NCBI GenBank assembly: GCA_013152585.1
Contig: JAADGC010000106.1
Coordinates: 5,915-39,435 of the forward strand
Direction: 5' to 3'
DNA: 33,521 nt
Source: Chloroflexota bacterium
GTDB taxonomy: Bacteria; Chloroflexota; Anaerolineae; J102
Below, one piece after another: positions 17,623 through 25,553 of this stretch; the first letter of the stretch is position 1, and each line of letters begins with the position of its first letter. The translations under genes and the position numbers were made by a program. The notes under the pieces are model-generated. The model searched no databases. It had not been told where the DNA came from and was given only the letters and a program-made list of their open reading frames with translations.

Positions 17623-18669
17623 ATGACCTCGCCACATCTTCCTCTGATCACGCCCGATCTGCCCGGCATCGGCGGTGTAATCAAAATCGAGCCCGAGCAT
17701 TTTGTTGTCGAAGAAGTCCCCCTCTACGAAGCCATCGGCGCAGGCGATCATCTTTTCGCCCGCATCACCCGTTCTGGCAAAACCACGCAAGAAGTGGTAA
17801 AAATACTGGCGGCCGAGTTGGGCCTGGAGTCGGCCGGCATTGGCTATGCCGGGCTCAAAGACAAACACGCCCAAGTCACCCAGACTTTTTCATTTCCCTA
17901 CGTCTCAAAACCCGCACTCATCCAGGCTTGCGACAAACACGGATTCAAACTCGATGCCCTGACGCCGCACAACAAAAAACTGAAACCCGGCCATCTGCTG
18001 GGCAATCGCTTCCACATCACGATCCTGCATCCTGATGCCGCCGATCCCCTGCCGCAGGCCGAGGCGATTCTGCAGGCATTGCAGCAGCGGGGGCTTCCCA
18101 ACTACTTCGGCAGCCAACGTTTTGGCCACTATGGCGATAACGCCGAACAGGGGATGGCGATCCTGACCGGCCAACGTCCGCGGCCGCGGGAACGTTGGTT
18201 ATACAAATTACTCAGCTCTGCTTATCAGTCATACCTGTTTAATATCTATCTGGCACAACGCATTCAAACAGGCTTTTTCGACCGTCTGATGGCAGGGGAT
18301 ATGGCCAAAAAGACGGATACCGGCGGCATGTTTGTGGTCGAAGACGTTGCGGCAGAGCAAGCCCGTTTCGACCGCGGCGAAATCACCTTTACCGGCCCCT
18401 TGTTCGGATACAAGATGCGGGCGCCCGCGGCCGATGCCGCCGCCTTCGAAGCCGATATCCTGGCCACAAGCCCGGTCAGCCCATCACAATGGCGCCAGCA
18501 CCGCGTCACTGGCAATCGGCGCCCTGGCCGCCTGTTTCTGCAAGCGCCCCAGCTTGATGCCCACCCCCTGGGCTGCCAACTACACTTCTATCTCCCCAAA
18601 GGCGCTTACGCCACCGTTCTCCTAAACGAAATCATGAAAACCGATCCTGGTCCTTTACACGATGTCTGA
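17623..18669 (+). CDS. truD: tRNA pseudouridine(13) synthase TruD
   Basis: A 348-residue TruD-family enzyme that converts uridine 13 of some tRNAs to pseudouridine. The catalytic aspartate is D80 in GYAGLKDKHAQVTQ, and the other family segments are NYFGSQRFGHYGDNAEQG, NRFHITI and LSSAYQSYLFN. The C-terminal part (GPLFGYKMRAP to LFLQAPQLD) completes the inserted TRUD domain. ATG 17623 lacks a Shine-Dalgarno and sits at the predicted transcript start. Its last codons overlap the next gene by 8 bp. Confidence 0.95.
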   Translation: MTSPHLPLITPDLPGIGGVIKIEPEHFVVEEVPLYEAIGAGDHLFARITRSGKTTQEVVKILAAELGLESAGIGYAGLKDKHAQVTQTFSFPYVSKPALIQACDKHGFKLDALTPHNKKLKPGHLLGNRFHITILHPDAADPLPQAEAILQALQQRGLPNYFGSQRFGHYGDNAEQGMAILTGQRPRPRERWLYKLLSSAYQSYLFNIYLAQRIQTGFFDRLMAGDMAKKTDTGGMFVVEDVAAEQARFDRGEITFTGPLFGYKMRAPAADAAAFEADILATSPVSPSQWRQHRVTGNRRPGRLFLQAPQLDAHPLGCQLHFYLPKGAYATVLLNEIMKTDPGPLHDV

Positions 18670-19342
18670 CTTTCCCTCCCGCATTCCCCTGTTTCCCCTG
18701 CCACTGGTACTCTTCCCCGGCCAGTTCAAATCACTGCGTATCTTCGAGCCTCGCCATCGTCGCCTGCTGCACGACTGCCTGAATGAAGCGCTCCCCTTCG
18801 GCATCCTCCTCTCCGAACCCCAGCAAATGGCCGTGATTGACATCCCACCTCACCGCATCGGTGTCATCGTGCAAATTCACAGCGTCGATGCGCTTGACGA
18901 TGGTTCTTACGGGATTGAAATCGCCGTCGAAGAACGCTTCCAGGCATTGACCTTTCATCATTCCCAGTCCTATCTTGAGGCCGACATAGCCGCCTATCCC
19001 CTGCAGCAAACCGACGCCGACCCCGCCCATCATCTGCACCGGGAACTGAGCCAACAACTGTCACGCTATCTACAGGTGTTGACCGAAGCCTCGGGGATTC
19101 AGTTCAACGTGTACGCCATGCCCTCCGAACCCGAAGACCTGGCCTATTTGACGGCGACGGTTTTGCAGATCAACAACCAACAAAAACAGAGCCTGCTCAC
19201 GCAGCCCACGTTGCCGGACATGATGCGTCAGGAACTGCATTTTTTGGCCGGCGAGCTCAATCTGATGTCGTGGATTAATCAGACGATCTCGCATGATCGG
19301 CGCCGGGGCTTTGGCCTCGATCGCTGGCTACACCTCAATTAA
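18662..19342 (+). CDS. LON N-terminal-domain protein
   Basis: A 226-residue protein consisting of the Lon substrate-binding (PUA-like) domain alone. The N-terminus RIPLFPLPLVLFPGQFKSLRIFEPRHRRLL is the family signature, followed by a beta-rich part (HRIGVIVQIHSVDALDDGSYGIEIAVEERF) and a helical C-terminus (LPDMMRQELHFLAGELN). There is no AAA+ ATPase or protease domain, so it is not the Lon protease. Stand-alone LON proteins are widespread and have no settled role. It overlaps truD by 8 bp and is 8 bp from the next gene, so the four plus-strand genes 17623-21023 probably share one transcript. Confidence 0.88.
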   Translation: MSDFPSRIPLFPLPLVLFPGQFKSLRIFEPRHRRLLHDCLNEALPFGILLSEPQQMAVIDIPPHRIGVIVQIHSVDALDDGSYGIEIAVEERFQALTFHHSQSYLEADIAAYPLQQTDADPAHHLHRELSQQLSRYLQVLTEASGIQFNVYAMPSEPEDLAYLTATVLQINNQQKQSLLTQPTLPDMMRQELHFLAGELNLMSWINQTISHDRRRGFGLDRWLHLN

Positions 19343-19350
19343 GCACGATC

Positions 19351-20025
19351 ATGGCCCGCCGTTTGCACCCGTCGCTCCCTTCCTGCCGCCTGCTTGCTGT
19401 CAGCGACAAGGTCGAACCGCGCATCTATGGGCCCAGTATCAAGCGCGTAGCCGGTCAGGTGGCGTTTATCGTTGGCTGTGGCGATCTACCATACTACTAT
19501 CTCGAATACATCGTGTCCATGCTCAACCGGCCCTTTTATTACGTGCATGGCAATCACGACCGTCCTGAATATCGATCCAATAAAAGCGTGATCAAAGAAC
19601 CCCTGGGGGGCGTGAACTTACACCGGCGACTCTATCGTAGCGAAGGCATCCTCATGGCCGGGCTGGAAGGCTCGCACCGCTACAATGCCAACCAGCACTA
19701 TCAGTACACCCAAGGCGAAATGTGGGGCCATGTGCTGTCCCTGGCGCCCACCCTGCTCCTGAACCGTCTCATCTATGGACGCTATCTCGATCTACTCGTC
19801 ACCCATTCGCCTCCCTGCGGCATCCACGATGCCACAGATCGACCCCACATTGGCTTTCGCGCCTTTTTGGCCCTGATGCGTTGGTTCAAACCCCGCTATC
19901 TCCTGCACGGGCATCAGCACGTTTACAACAACCTTGCCACGACCCAAACGCGCTATTATCATACGGATGTCATCAATGTGTATCCGTTCAAAGTCCTGGA
20001 CCTGGATTTTAGTCCCGCGGATTGA
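19351..20025 (+). CDS. Metallophosphoesterase family protein
   Basis: A 224-residue calcineurin-like phosphoesterase. Blocks visible are LLAVSD (first metal aspartate), VGCGDLPYYYLEYI (GD motif), YYVHGNHDR (GNHD), LLVTHSPPCGIHD (second-half histidine) and LLHGHQHVY (GHxH). The first block normally reads DxH. Here it is SDKVEP, so the histidine is missing or replaced. The other four blocks are intact, and some bacterial subfamilies show the same change. Substrate unknown. ATG 19351 follows the LON gene by 8 bp. Confidence 0.87.
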   Translation: MARRLHPSLPSCRLLAVSDKVEPRIYGPSIKRVAGQVAFIVGCGDLPYYYLEYIVSMLNRPFYYVHGNHDRPEYRSNKSVIKEPLGGVNLHRRLYRSEGILMAGLEGSHRYNANQHYQYTQGEMWGHVLSLAPTLLLNRLIYGRYLDLLVTHSPPCGIHDATDRPHIGFRAFLALMRWFKPRYLLHGHQHVYNNLATTQTRYYHTDVINVYPFKVLDLDFSPAD

Positions 20026-20090
20026 TCGCTTCTCGTCCCTCCTTCTCGCTACGAAGCCATCGTTTCGCAGCTCATTTTAAGAACCAACTT

Positions 20091-21023
20091 ATGCCAAACG
20101 ACCTCAACGCCGAGGAACTCCAACGTCGTAATGCCATTCGTTCGGCCCAATTGGGGGCCGACTCGATGGCCTCCCGCGAGTTTAATCGCGCCCGACTGCG
20201 TGTCTTTATGAACGACATCCTGGCGCTGTTGGGTGGCTATCAAAATCAATTGCTCTCATTTTCCGAACTCAGCAAAGCCGCGGCGGTGGGCGAAGCGATT
20301 GATCTGGGCATTCAGGAAGTGCCGCTGGGTGCGATTCAGGGCAGTGTCGATCGCTATCACGATTTCGATCTGGCCTTTCTGCCCAAACACAGTGGCCTGC
20401 GCGATCGTTGGGAACGTGTGGCGACAGCCCGCGATCGTGGTTTGCCCATGCCGCCGGTCGAACTGTATAAGCTCGGTAACATTTATTTCGTGCGTGATGG
20501 TCACCATCGCATCTCAGTTTGCCGCAACCGCGGTGACAAAACCATCCAGGCACATGTCACCGAACTGACCTCCCGCGTCCCGTTGGCCCCCGATCTCAAA
20601 CCCAACGACATCCCCCAGGTCGAAGCCTACGCCGATTTCGTACGCATCACCCATGCCGACGAAATCATGCCCCATGTCGACCTGCGCCTGAGCCAACCCC
20701 AGCATTACGCCCGCCTCATACGACACATCGCCCTCTTCCGCTATCTCAACCGTCGTCCCGGCAGCCCTCCCCGCGAATGGCCCGAGGCCATGCAGGCCTG
20801 GTATGAAGAGCTCTATCTCCCTATTCTGGAGATCATCCTGCGCAACGATATTCTCAAAGAATTTCCGCAGCGCACGCCGACCGACTTGTATTTGTGGCTG
20901 GTCACCAACTACCGCCGCCTGCACCATCGCATGCCCCAGGCACACGAATTCGGTGAAATTCAGCGTCATATCGCCAATTACCTGGCGCCGTTTTTGAATC
21001 TGGATCCGGAGTCTGACGAATAG
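20091..21023 (+). CDS. ParB-like nuclease-fold domain protein, function unknown
   Basis: A 310-residue protein. The middle part (VELYKLGNIYFVRDGHHRISVCRNRG, residues about 123-148) resembles the ParB/sulfiredoxin fold core with the GHHR box. The N-terminus (LNAEELQRRNAIRSAQLG, NRARLRVFMNDILALLGG) is helical and the C-terminal 120 residues are Trp/Tyr-rich helices (WPEAMQAWYEELYLPILEII). I start at ATG 20091 (MPNDLNAEEL), where the helical domain begins; a TTG at 20022 would overlap the previous gene and add 23 unlikely residues. There is no signal peptide. It is not a chromosome-partition ParB: no helix-turn-helix domain is evident and no parA is nearby. It is the last gene of the truD unit. 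Confidence 0.78.
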   Translation: MPNDLNAEELQRRNAIRSAQLGADSMASREFNRARLRVFMNDILALLGGYQNQLLSFSELSKAAAVGEAIDLGIQEVPLGAIQGSVDRYHDFDLAFLPKHSGLRDRWERVATARDRGLPMPPVELYKLGNIYFVRDGHHRISVCRNRGDKTIQAHVTELTSRVPLAPDLKPNDIPQVEAYADFVRITHADEIMPHVDLRLSQPQHYARLIRHIALFRYLNRRPGSPPREWPEAMQAWYEELYLPILEIILRNDILKEFPQRTPTDLYLWLVTNYRRLHHRMPQAHEFGEIQRHIANYLAPFLNLDPESDE

Positions 21024-21052
21024 CGATCTTTTCGTTCGACAAAGCCTTTTTA

Positions 21053-21099
21053 GCCACGGATTTTGCAGGTGTTTTGCTTTTTTCGTAAAAATCCGTGGC
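21053..21099. repeat. 12-bp perfect inverted repeat between convergent genes
   Basis: GCCACGGATTTT (21053-21064) pairs with AAAATCCGTGGC (21088-21099) around a 23-nt loop. Neither strand has a T-run right after the stem, so it is not a standard terminator. It resembles the GCCACGGATT...AATCCGTGGC palindromes scattered between genes in many bacteria. Confidence 0.65.
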
Positions 21100-21130
21100 A
21101 AAAACAAAAAACGCCAGTGTCTCGTCTGGA

Positions 21131-22153
21131 TTAGACGCGATTAAAATACTGACGTATGGTGTGGGCGGCAAACACGCCGCGATCCGTGACAATGCCGGAG
21201 ATCAAATGGGGGGGGGTGATGTCGAAGGCCGGGTAAAGCGCTTTGATGCCCGACACCGCTGTGCGCTGACCCCCACAATAGAGCACTTCCCGGCCATCGC
21301 GCCATTCGATCTCGATGCCGTCGGCGCTTTCGGTGTGGGGATCGGGACCATCGTAGCCCAGCACATAAAAGGGAATGCGATGATAATGGGCGGCCAGGGC
21401 AATCTGAAAGGTGCCCACTTTATTGCTGATGTGGCCGTCGAGCGTAATGCGGTCGGCAGCGCAGATGAATTTGTCGACCATGCCCTGGCTCATCAAGTGC
21501 GCCGGCATGCCATCCGTGATCAACGTGACGTCGATGCCCAGTTCTTTGGCGCATTGGGCTGTCAGCCGGGCCCCTTGCAAATACGGTCGGGTTTCGGTGG
21601 GAATGAGATAAATGGTCTTGTCCTGGTGTTTGGCAATCCACAGCATCCAGCACAGGGCCGCCCCGGCAATGCAATGGGTGAGCACATGATCGCCGTCCTG
21701 CAACAAATCTGCCGCGTATTGGCCGCAAGCCCGGCTCACCTGATTACCGCGTTCGATCTCGCCGTTGACATAGCGCAGGATGGCCTGTTGGGGCTCCTGC
21801 TGCGCCGACAATGCGGCCAGCGCCCGCTCAAGCGCCGCCGGGATGATGTGATGGAGGTCGTCGGCAGTAGGACGGGTTCGCAGCAAGCGCTGGGCGGCCT
21901 GGCGATACGCCTCTGCCGTGGGCGCGGCCAGGGCCAGCCCCAGGCCGGCAGCATAGGCCAGTGGCGGCCCACCCTGCACGACCATGGTTTCAATCGCCCG
22001 CGCCACCTCTTCGACCGTATGGCAGGGCACGTACTCGATTTGGTGCGGGTATAGAGCGCGGTTGAGTAAAACGACAGCCCGCTCGTCGGGATCGTAGTGC
22101 AGAGTTTTGAAGCGATCGGCGAGGATGGCCGGATTGGGGGGGATGGTGTTCAT
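21131..22153 (-). CDS. MtnA-like aldose-1-phosphate isomerase
   Basis: A 340-residue member of the eIF2B-alpha/MtnA family, which includes methylthioribose-1-phosphate isomerase, ribose-1,5-bisphosphate isomerase and 5-deoxyribose-1-phosphate isomerase. Preserved segments are TETRPYLQGARLTAQCAKELG, VTLITDGMPAHLM, ADRITLDGHISNKVGTFQIA and a catalytic-cysteine block THCIAGAAL. It departs from MtnA where QGGPPLAYAAG replaces RGAPAIG and THCIAG replaces THCNAG. No other methionine-salvage gene is near, so the substrate may differ and I give no gene symbol. It lies 5 bp after the membrane-protein gene, implying an operon. Confidence 0.75.
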   Translation of the reverse strand: MNTIPPNPAILADRFKTLHYDPDERAVVLLNRALYPHQIEYVPCHTVEEVARAIETMVVQGGPPLAYAAGLGLALAAPTAEAYRQAAQRLLRTRPTADDLHHIIPAALERALAALSAQQEPQQAILRYVNGEIERGNQVSRACGQYAADLLQDGDHVLTHCIAGAALCWMLWIAKHQDKTIYLIPTETRPYLQGARLTAQCAKELGIDVTLITDGMPAHLMSQGMVDKFICAADRITLDGHISNKVGTFQIALAAHYHRIPFYVLGYDGPDPHTESADGIEIEWRDGREVLYCGGQRTAVSGIKALYPAFDITPPHLISGIVTDRGVFAAHTIRQYFNRV

Positions 22154-22158
22154 GAGCT

Positions 22159-23760
22159 TCAGGGCTGGGGGGGAGTGCCGGCATCGGGGGGGATGGGGAC
22201 GCCGTCCGGCACAGTGCGTAGCTTATCGCAAGGCACAAACTGCACCCGTTCCCAGGTGTCGCCGCGAGATTCAAAGGTGGGGATGTCTTTGATCCAGTGT
22301 TTTTGCCCGTCTTGCTCGATAGCATAAATATGCGGGCTGTTATCACACTTGACCAGCACCGGAGCGATGTCGTCGCCGATATAAGACTGCAACTGGGCCG
22401 GCATATTCACCACTCGCCCGCCCACCAGACCGCTGCCAAACAGCCACGGCGTGGCCAGAATAGTGAACAGCGTCCAGGCCAGATACACGCTGGCCCCCTT
22501 GCCGAAAATCTCGTGCAACGCCTGCACCCAATCCCCTTGCGGCTGCCGGATTTGCTTTAGCAGAAGAGATGCCAGCAGGCCCAGATTGATGATGTTCCAA
22601 CCGATAAACGTCAACCGATTTGGCGTCAGATGATTGTGGGTGGTTCGCCACAAAATGGCTACCAGCGCATACACTCCCGCCACGATCGCCAATAGCGTCA
22701 GCAGCAAAATGCCGCGGCGCAACCAGCTTTGTAGCCGCGGCGAAACGTCCTGACGCTGCCGCGGGGTACCCCCCAACAGTAACAGCACCACAGCGAACAT
22801 CATGCCATTGTAGGTGATGAGGACATTGCGGTTCTCGAATGGCTGACGGAAATGCGTGGGCACCAGGCCCAGATAAATCAGCAAAACCAGCAGACTCAGC
22901 GGCAACAGCAAGTGCATCAACAAGGCAACCAGTTTGCTGAGCCCGGCGCTAAACGATTGCCGAGCCGGGCTTCGGGTGGGATCATAAATCGCGGCCACGG
23001 CCAGCACCGTGATCAGTCCGCCACCGCCAGCAAAAAAGAGACGCACCAGCGTTTCTGTGGGCTCGATGCCCAGTGTCTGGAACATCCCCAAAGAGATGGT
23101 GGTAAATAGTCCCCCGGCAATGGCAAACAAACCCGCCATAAGCGCTACTTCCAACGATTTGCTGAGAAAGGCGAAGCGGTTGGCTGTGTCGTCATGCCTG
23201 GATAACAGCAATGTTCCCACACTGGCCCATGCCAGCAGCGGCAAATGCACGGCCATCAGTATCAGATATTGGCTCTGATAGGTGGCACCGCCGGCCTGAC
23301 GATAAAACAGCAAACTGTAGCCCGCCAGTGCAACCACTGCCGCACCCACGGCTGCGGCCCGCTTTCCCTGCCTGTTTCCGGCCCCCACCAAAAAACTCAT
23401 CACCAGCAGGGCACTGAGCGGCGCCCATAGCAGCACAAACAACGGCATGTGGTTGCCTTCGCCCACCGTCAGATAAAAGCGATCCATATCCGACAAAAAC
23501 CACAGCAGCAGCCCGTTGAGCAGCGCCAGCGGGATCGCCCACGACCAGGCGATGACCCGTTCGGTGGTGGTTTGGGCCAGATCGCGCAGGCGATAATACC
23601 AGGCCGCATAAAAAAGATCCTCAGGTTCGGCCTGGTGCATGTCGATCACGGCCTGAGCGAAATCCGGTGCCTCTTTGCGGGCGGCAGCCTGACGATAACG
23701 CAGCTCCCATTGTTCGGCATCGTCGCCGATTTGTTGCAAACGTTGCTGATAGTCATTCAT
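22159..23760 (-). CDS. Polytopic membrane protein with an extra C-terminal domain
   Basis: A 533-residue protein. Residues 1-70 are soluble and helical (YQQRLQQIGDDAEQWELRYR). About 11-12 hydrophobic segments follow up to residue about 440, beginning at VIAWSWAIPLALLNGLLLWF. The last 90 residues form a soluble domain, VLVKCDNSPHIYAIEQDGQK then HWIKDIPTFESRGDTWERVQ. That pattern (IYLIENGQKRWI-type, then a Pro-rich end) is repeated in some surface proteins of Chloroflexota and Firmicutes. It may be DUF4153-like, but I do not recognise the family firmly. ATG 23760 has GGAG eight bases upstream. Function unknown. Confidence 0.75.
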   Translation of the reverse strand: MNDYQQRLQQIGDDAEQWELRYRQAAARKEAPDFAQAVIDMHQAEPEDLFYAAWYYRLRDLAQTTTERVIAWSWAIPLALLNGLLLWFLSDMDRFYLTVGEGNHMPLFVLLWAPLSALLVMSFLVGAGNRQGKRAAAVGAAVVALAGYSLLFYRQAGGATYQSQYLILMAVHLPLLAWASVGTLLLSRHDDTANRFAFLSKSLEVALMAGLFAIAGGLFTTISLGMFQTLGIEPTETLVRLFFAGGGGLITVLAVAAIYDPTRSPARQSFSAGLSKLVALLMHLLLPLSLLVLLIYLGLVPTHFRQPFENRNVLITYNGMMFAVVLLLLGGTPRQRQDVSPRLQSWLRRGILLLTLLAIVAGVYALVAILWRTTHNHLTPNRLTFIGWNIINLGLLASLLLKQIRQPQGDWVQALHEIFGKGASVYLAWTLFTILATPWLFGSGLVGGRVVNMPAQLQSYIGDDIAPVLVKCDNSPHIYAIEQDGQKHWIKDIPTFESRGDTWERVQFVPCDKLRTVPDGVPIPPDAGTPPQP

Positions 23761-23857
23761 CAGACTTGCTCCGTAAGTAGATGAGATCGGGGGCTGGTGT
23801 CGTGCGTCGCATGACTACCCATGGACCAATCGACCGATCTGCCATTGCCCGCCTGCC

Positions 23858-24565
23858 TCAGGGAAAACGGCGCCGGGCCTTTTCCAGTTCGATGGCCGCG
23901 GCCGAAAAACGATACAGCCGGGCAGGGCGATGATCGCCATAACGCAACTGCTCGGTTTTTTCGATGATACCCTGGCTGAGTACCTTGCGGCGAAAATTAC
24001 GTTTATCCAGCTTTTCCTGCAGCACGATCTCGTACACCTGTTGCAATTCGCTGAGAGTAAAAAGCTCGGGCAGCAGCAAAAAGCCCAGGGCTGTGTATTC
24101 CAGCTTGTAGCGCAGGCGCTGGACGGCGTAGTCGATGATGTGGCCATGATCAAAGGCCAGAGGCGGCAGCGCATACACATTGTACCACTGAGCTTTGCGG
24201 GCATCATCACCGGCGCGGATGACGTGGGTTTCATCGGCCCCGACAATGCCTACATAGGCCACGGTGATCACGCGGCCACGCGGATCGCGATGCGGCGTGC
24301 CAAAAGTGTAAAGTTGTTCCAGATACACCTTCGCCACCCCGGTCTCTTCCCACAGCTCCCGTTGCGCCGCCACTTCCAGTTCCTCATCGATTTCGACAAA
24401 TCCGCCCGGCAAGGCCCAGGTGCCGGCAAAAGGTTCGCGCCCGCGTTCGATCAACAAGACCCGCAATTCCTGCTGCACAAAGGTGAACAGGACCAGGTCG
24501 ACTGTTATCATCGGGCGCGGGTATTTGTAGGTGTAGCCGGCCGATGGTGGCTGCTCTGGGCTCAT
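23858..24565 (-). CDS. NrtR-like Nudix protein with C-terminal winged helix
   Basis: A 235-residue protein. The N-terminal Nudix domain has an intact box (GFVEIDEELEVAAQRELWEE, starting at residue 55, then TGV). The C-terminal 80 residues (LFTLSELQQVYEIVLQEKLD, KRNFRRKVL, RPARLYRFS) match the winged helix of the NrtR family, in which the Nudix domain senses ADP-ribose and the winged helix represses NAD or sugar genes. Because the catalytic box is complete, it could also hydrolyse a nucleoside diphosphate derivative. Its ATG overlaps the TGA of the lipid kinase gene by 4 bp. No NAD-biosynthesis gene is in the window. Confidence 0.87.
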   Translation of the reverse strand: MSPEQPPSAGYTYKYPRPMITVDLVLFTFVQQELRVLLIERGREPFAGTWALPGGFVEIDEELEVAAQRELWEETGVAKVYLEQLYTFGTPHRDPRGRVITVAYVGIVGADETHVIRAGDDARKAQWYNVYALPPLAFDHGHIIDYAVQRLRYKLEYTALGFLLLPELFTLSELQQVYEIVLQEKLDKRNFRRKVLSQGIIEKTEQLRYGDHRPARLYRFSAAAIELEKARRRFP

Positions 24566-25485
24566 GCGATGGTCGGGCGCTGTCCTTCGCTGGGGCCGCA
24601 GATCAAACGTACGGCCTGCGGCAATAAACGGATGTCGAGTTCGTGTGCGTCGGTGTAGATGATCTCACCATCGCTCAGCACCGGCAGCGGATCGTCGCTA
24701 TGGATGCGCAAGCGGTCGGTGCGCAGCAGGGCGACGCGCTTATCCTGGATGTGAGAACCGTTGAAGGTTTTAGGCAATAATTGCATGATTTGCAGACGGT
24801 TCATGGCGTCACCCACGATGACATCAAACAGGCCGTCATCAGCCCGGGCATCGGGGGTGAGGAAAAAGACCCCGCCCGTACGCCAGCCATTACCGACATA
24901 GGCCATGAGAATCGGCTTATCCTCCAGCCTGCCCCCGTCCCATTCGATGGTGACCGTGGGCAGATGATAGTTAAACAAGGCCTTGAACACGCCCCCCAGG
25001 TAGATCAAAGACCCCCGCAGCCATTTGATTTTGGCAGCTTCGATATTGACGCGGGCGCCGAAAGCAATGGTGACATCATTGATAAAAGCGCGATTGTTGA
25101 TACGACCGGCATCAACCAGGCACTCGTATTGGGCGGAGACGAGCGCCTGACAGGCTTGTTCCAGGTCCATCGGCAGCCCGATTTGATAGGCCAGATCGTT
25201 GGCCGAGCCCAATGGCAAAATACCGAGGCGGGCGCTGGCTACGTCGGCCTCGGCCAACAGCCCATTAACCACCTCGTTGATGGTGCCGTCTCCACCTGCC
25301 GCCACGATGGGGTCGAAGCCCGCCTGCACGGCTGCCCGGGCGAGTTCGATGCCATGGTTGGGCGATTGCGTTTGCACGAATTCGAAATCGTAGTCAAGCG
25401 CTTTGAGGATAGCGACAACGCTGTCGGCGTGTTTGGCCGCGCCCCAACGGTTGGAATAGGGATTGAGGATAATCTTGGCTGGCAT
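24562..25485 (-). CDS. Diacylglycerol kinase family lipid kinase
   Basis: A 307-residue DAGK-catalytic-domain protein. The N-terminus KIILNPYSNRWGAAKHADSV opens the fold, AAGGDGTINEVVNGL (residue about 63) is the ATP-site motif, and LPLGSANDLAYQIGLP follows. The C-terminal beta domain (VGNGWRTGGVFFLTPDARAD, DGLFDVIVG) completes the YegS/DgkB-like pattern. It probably phosphorylates diacylglycerol or a related lipid at the inner membrane. I choose ATG 25485 (MPAKIIL); an upstream start at 25557 would overlap glyQS and add a non-conserved stretch. It overlaps the Nudix gene by 4 bp and follows glyQS by 68 bp. Confidence 0.92.
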   Translation of the reverse strand: MPAKIILNPYSNRWGAAKHADSVVAILKALDYDFEFVQTQSPNHGIELARAAVQAGFDPIVAAGGDGTINEVVNGLLAEADVASARLGILPLGSANDLAYQIGLPMDLEQACQALVSAQYECLVDAGRINNRAFINDVTIAFGARVNIEAAKIKWLRGSLIYLGGVFKALFNYHLPTVTIEWDGGRLEDKPILMAYVGNGWRTGGVFFLTPDARADDGLFDVIVGDAMNRLQIMQLLPKTFNGSHIQDKRVALLRTDRLRIHSDDPLPVLSDGEIIYTDAHELDIRLLPQAVRLICGPSEGQRPTIA

Positions 25486-25553
25486 GATGGTGAGAGGGGG
25501 AGAGAGGAGGGCGTTTTTAAGGCAAAGTCGCAAAGATTTTTGGTTCAACTGGC

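Noticed and set aside
21053-21099. Bidirectional terminator between the ParB-like gene and the MtnA-like gene
   Set aside because: The stem is perfect, but neither strand has a T-run after it; A-runs follow instead.
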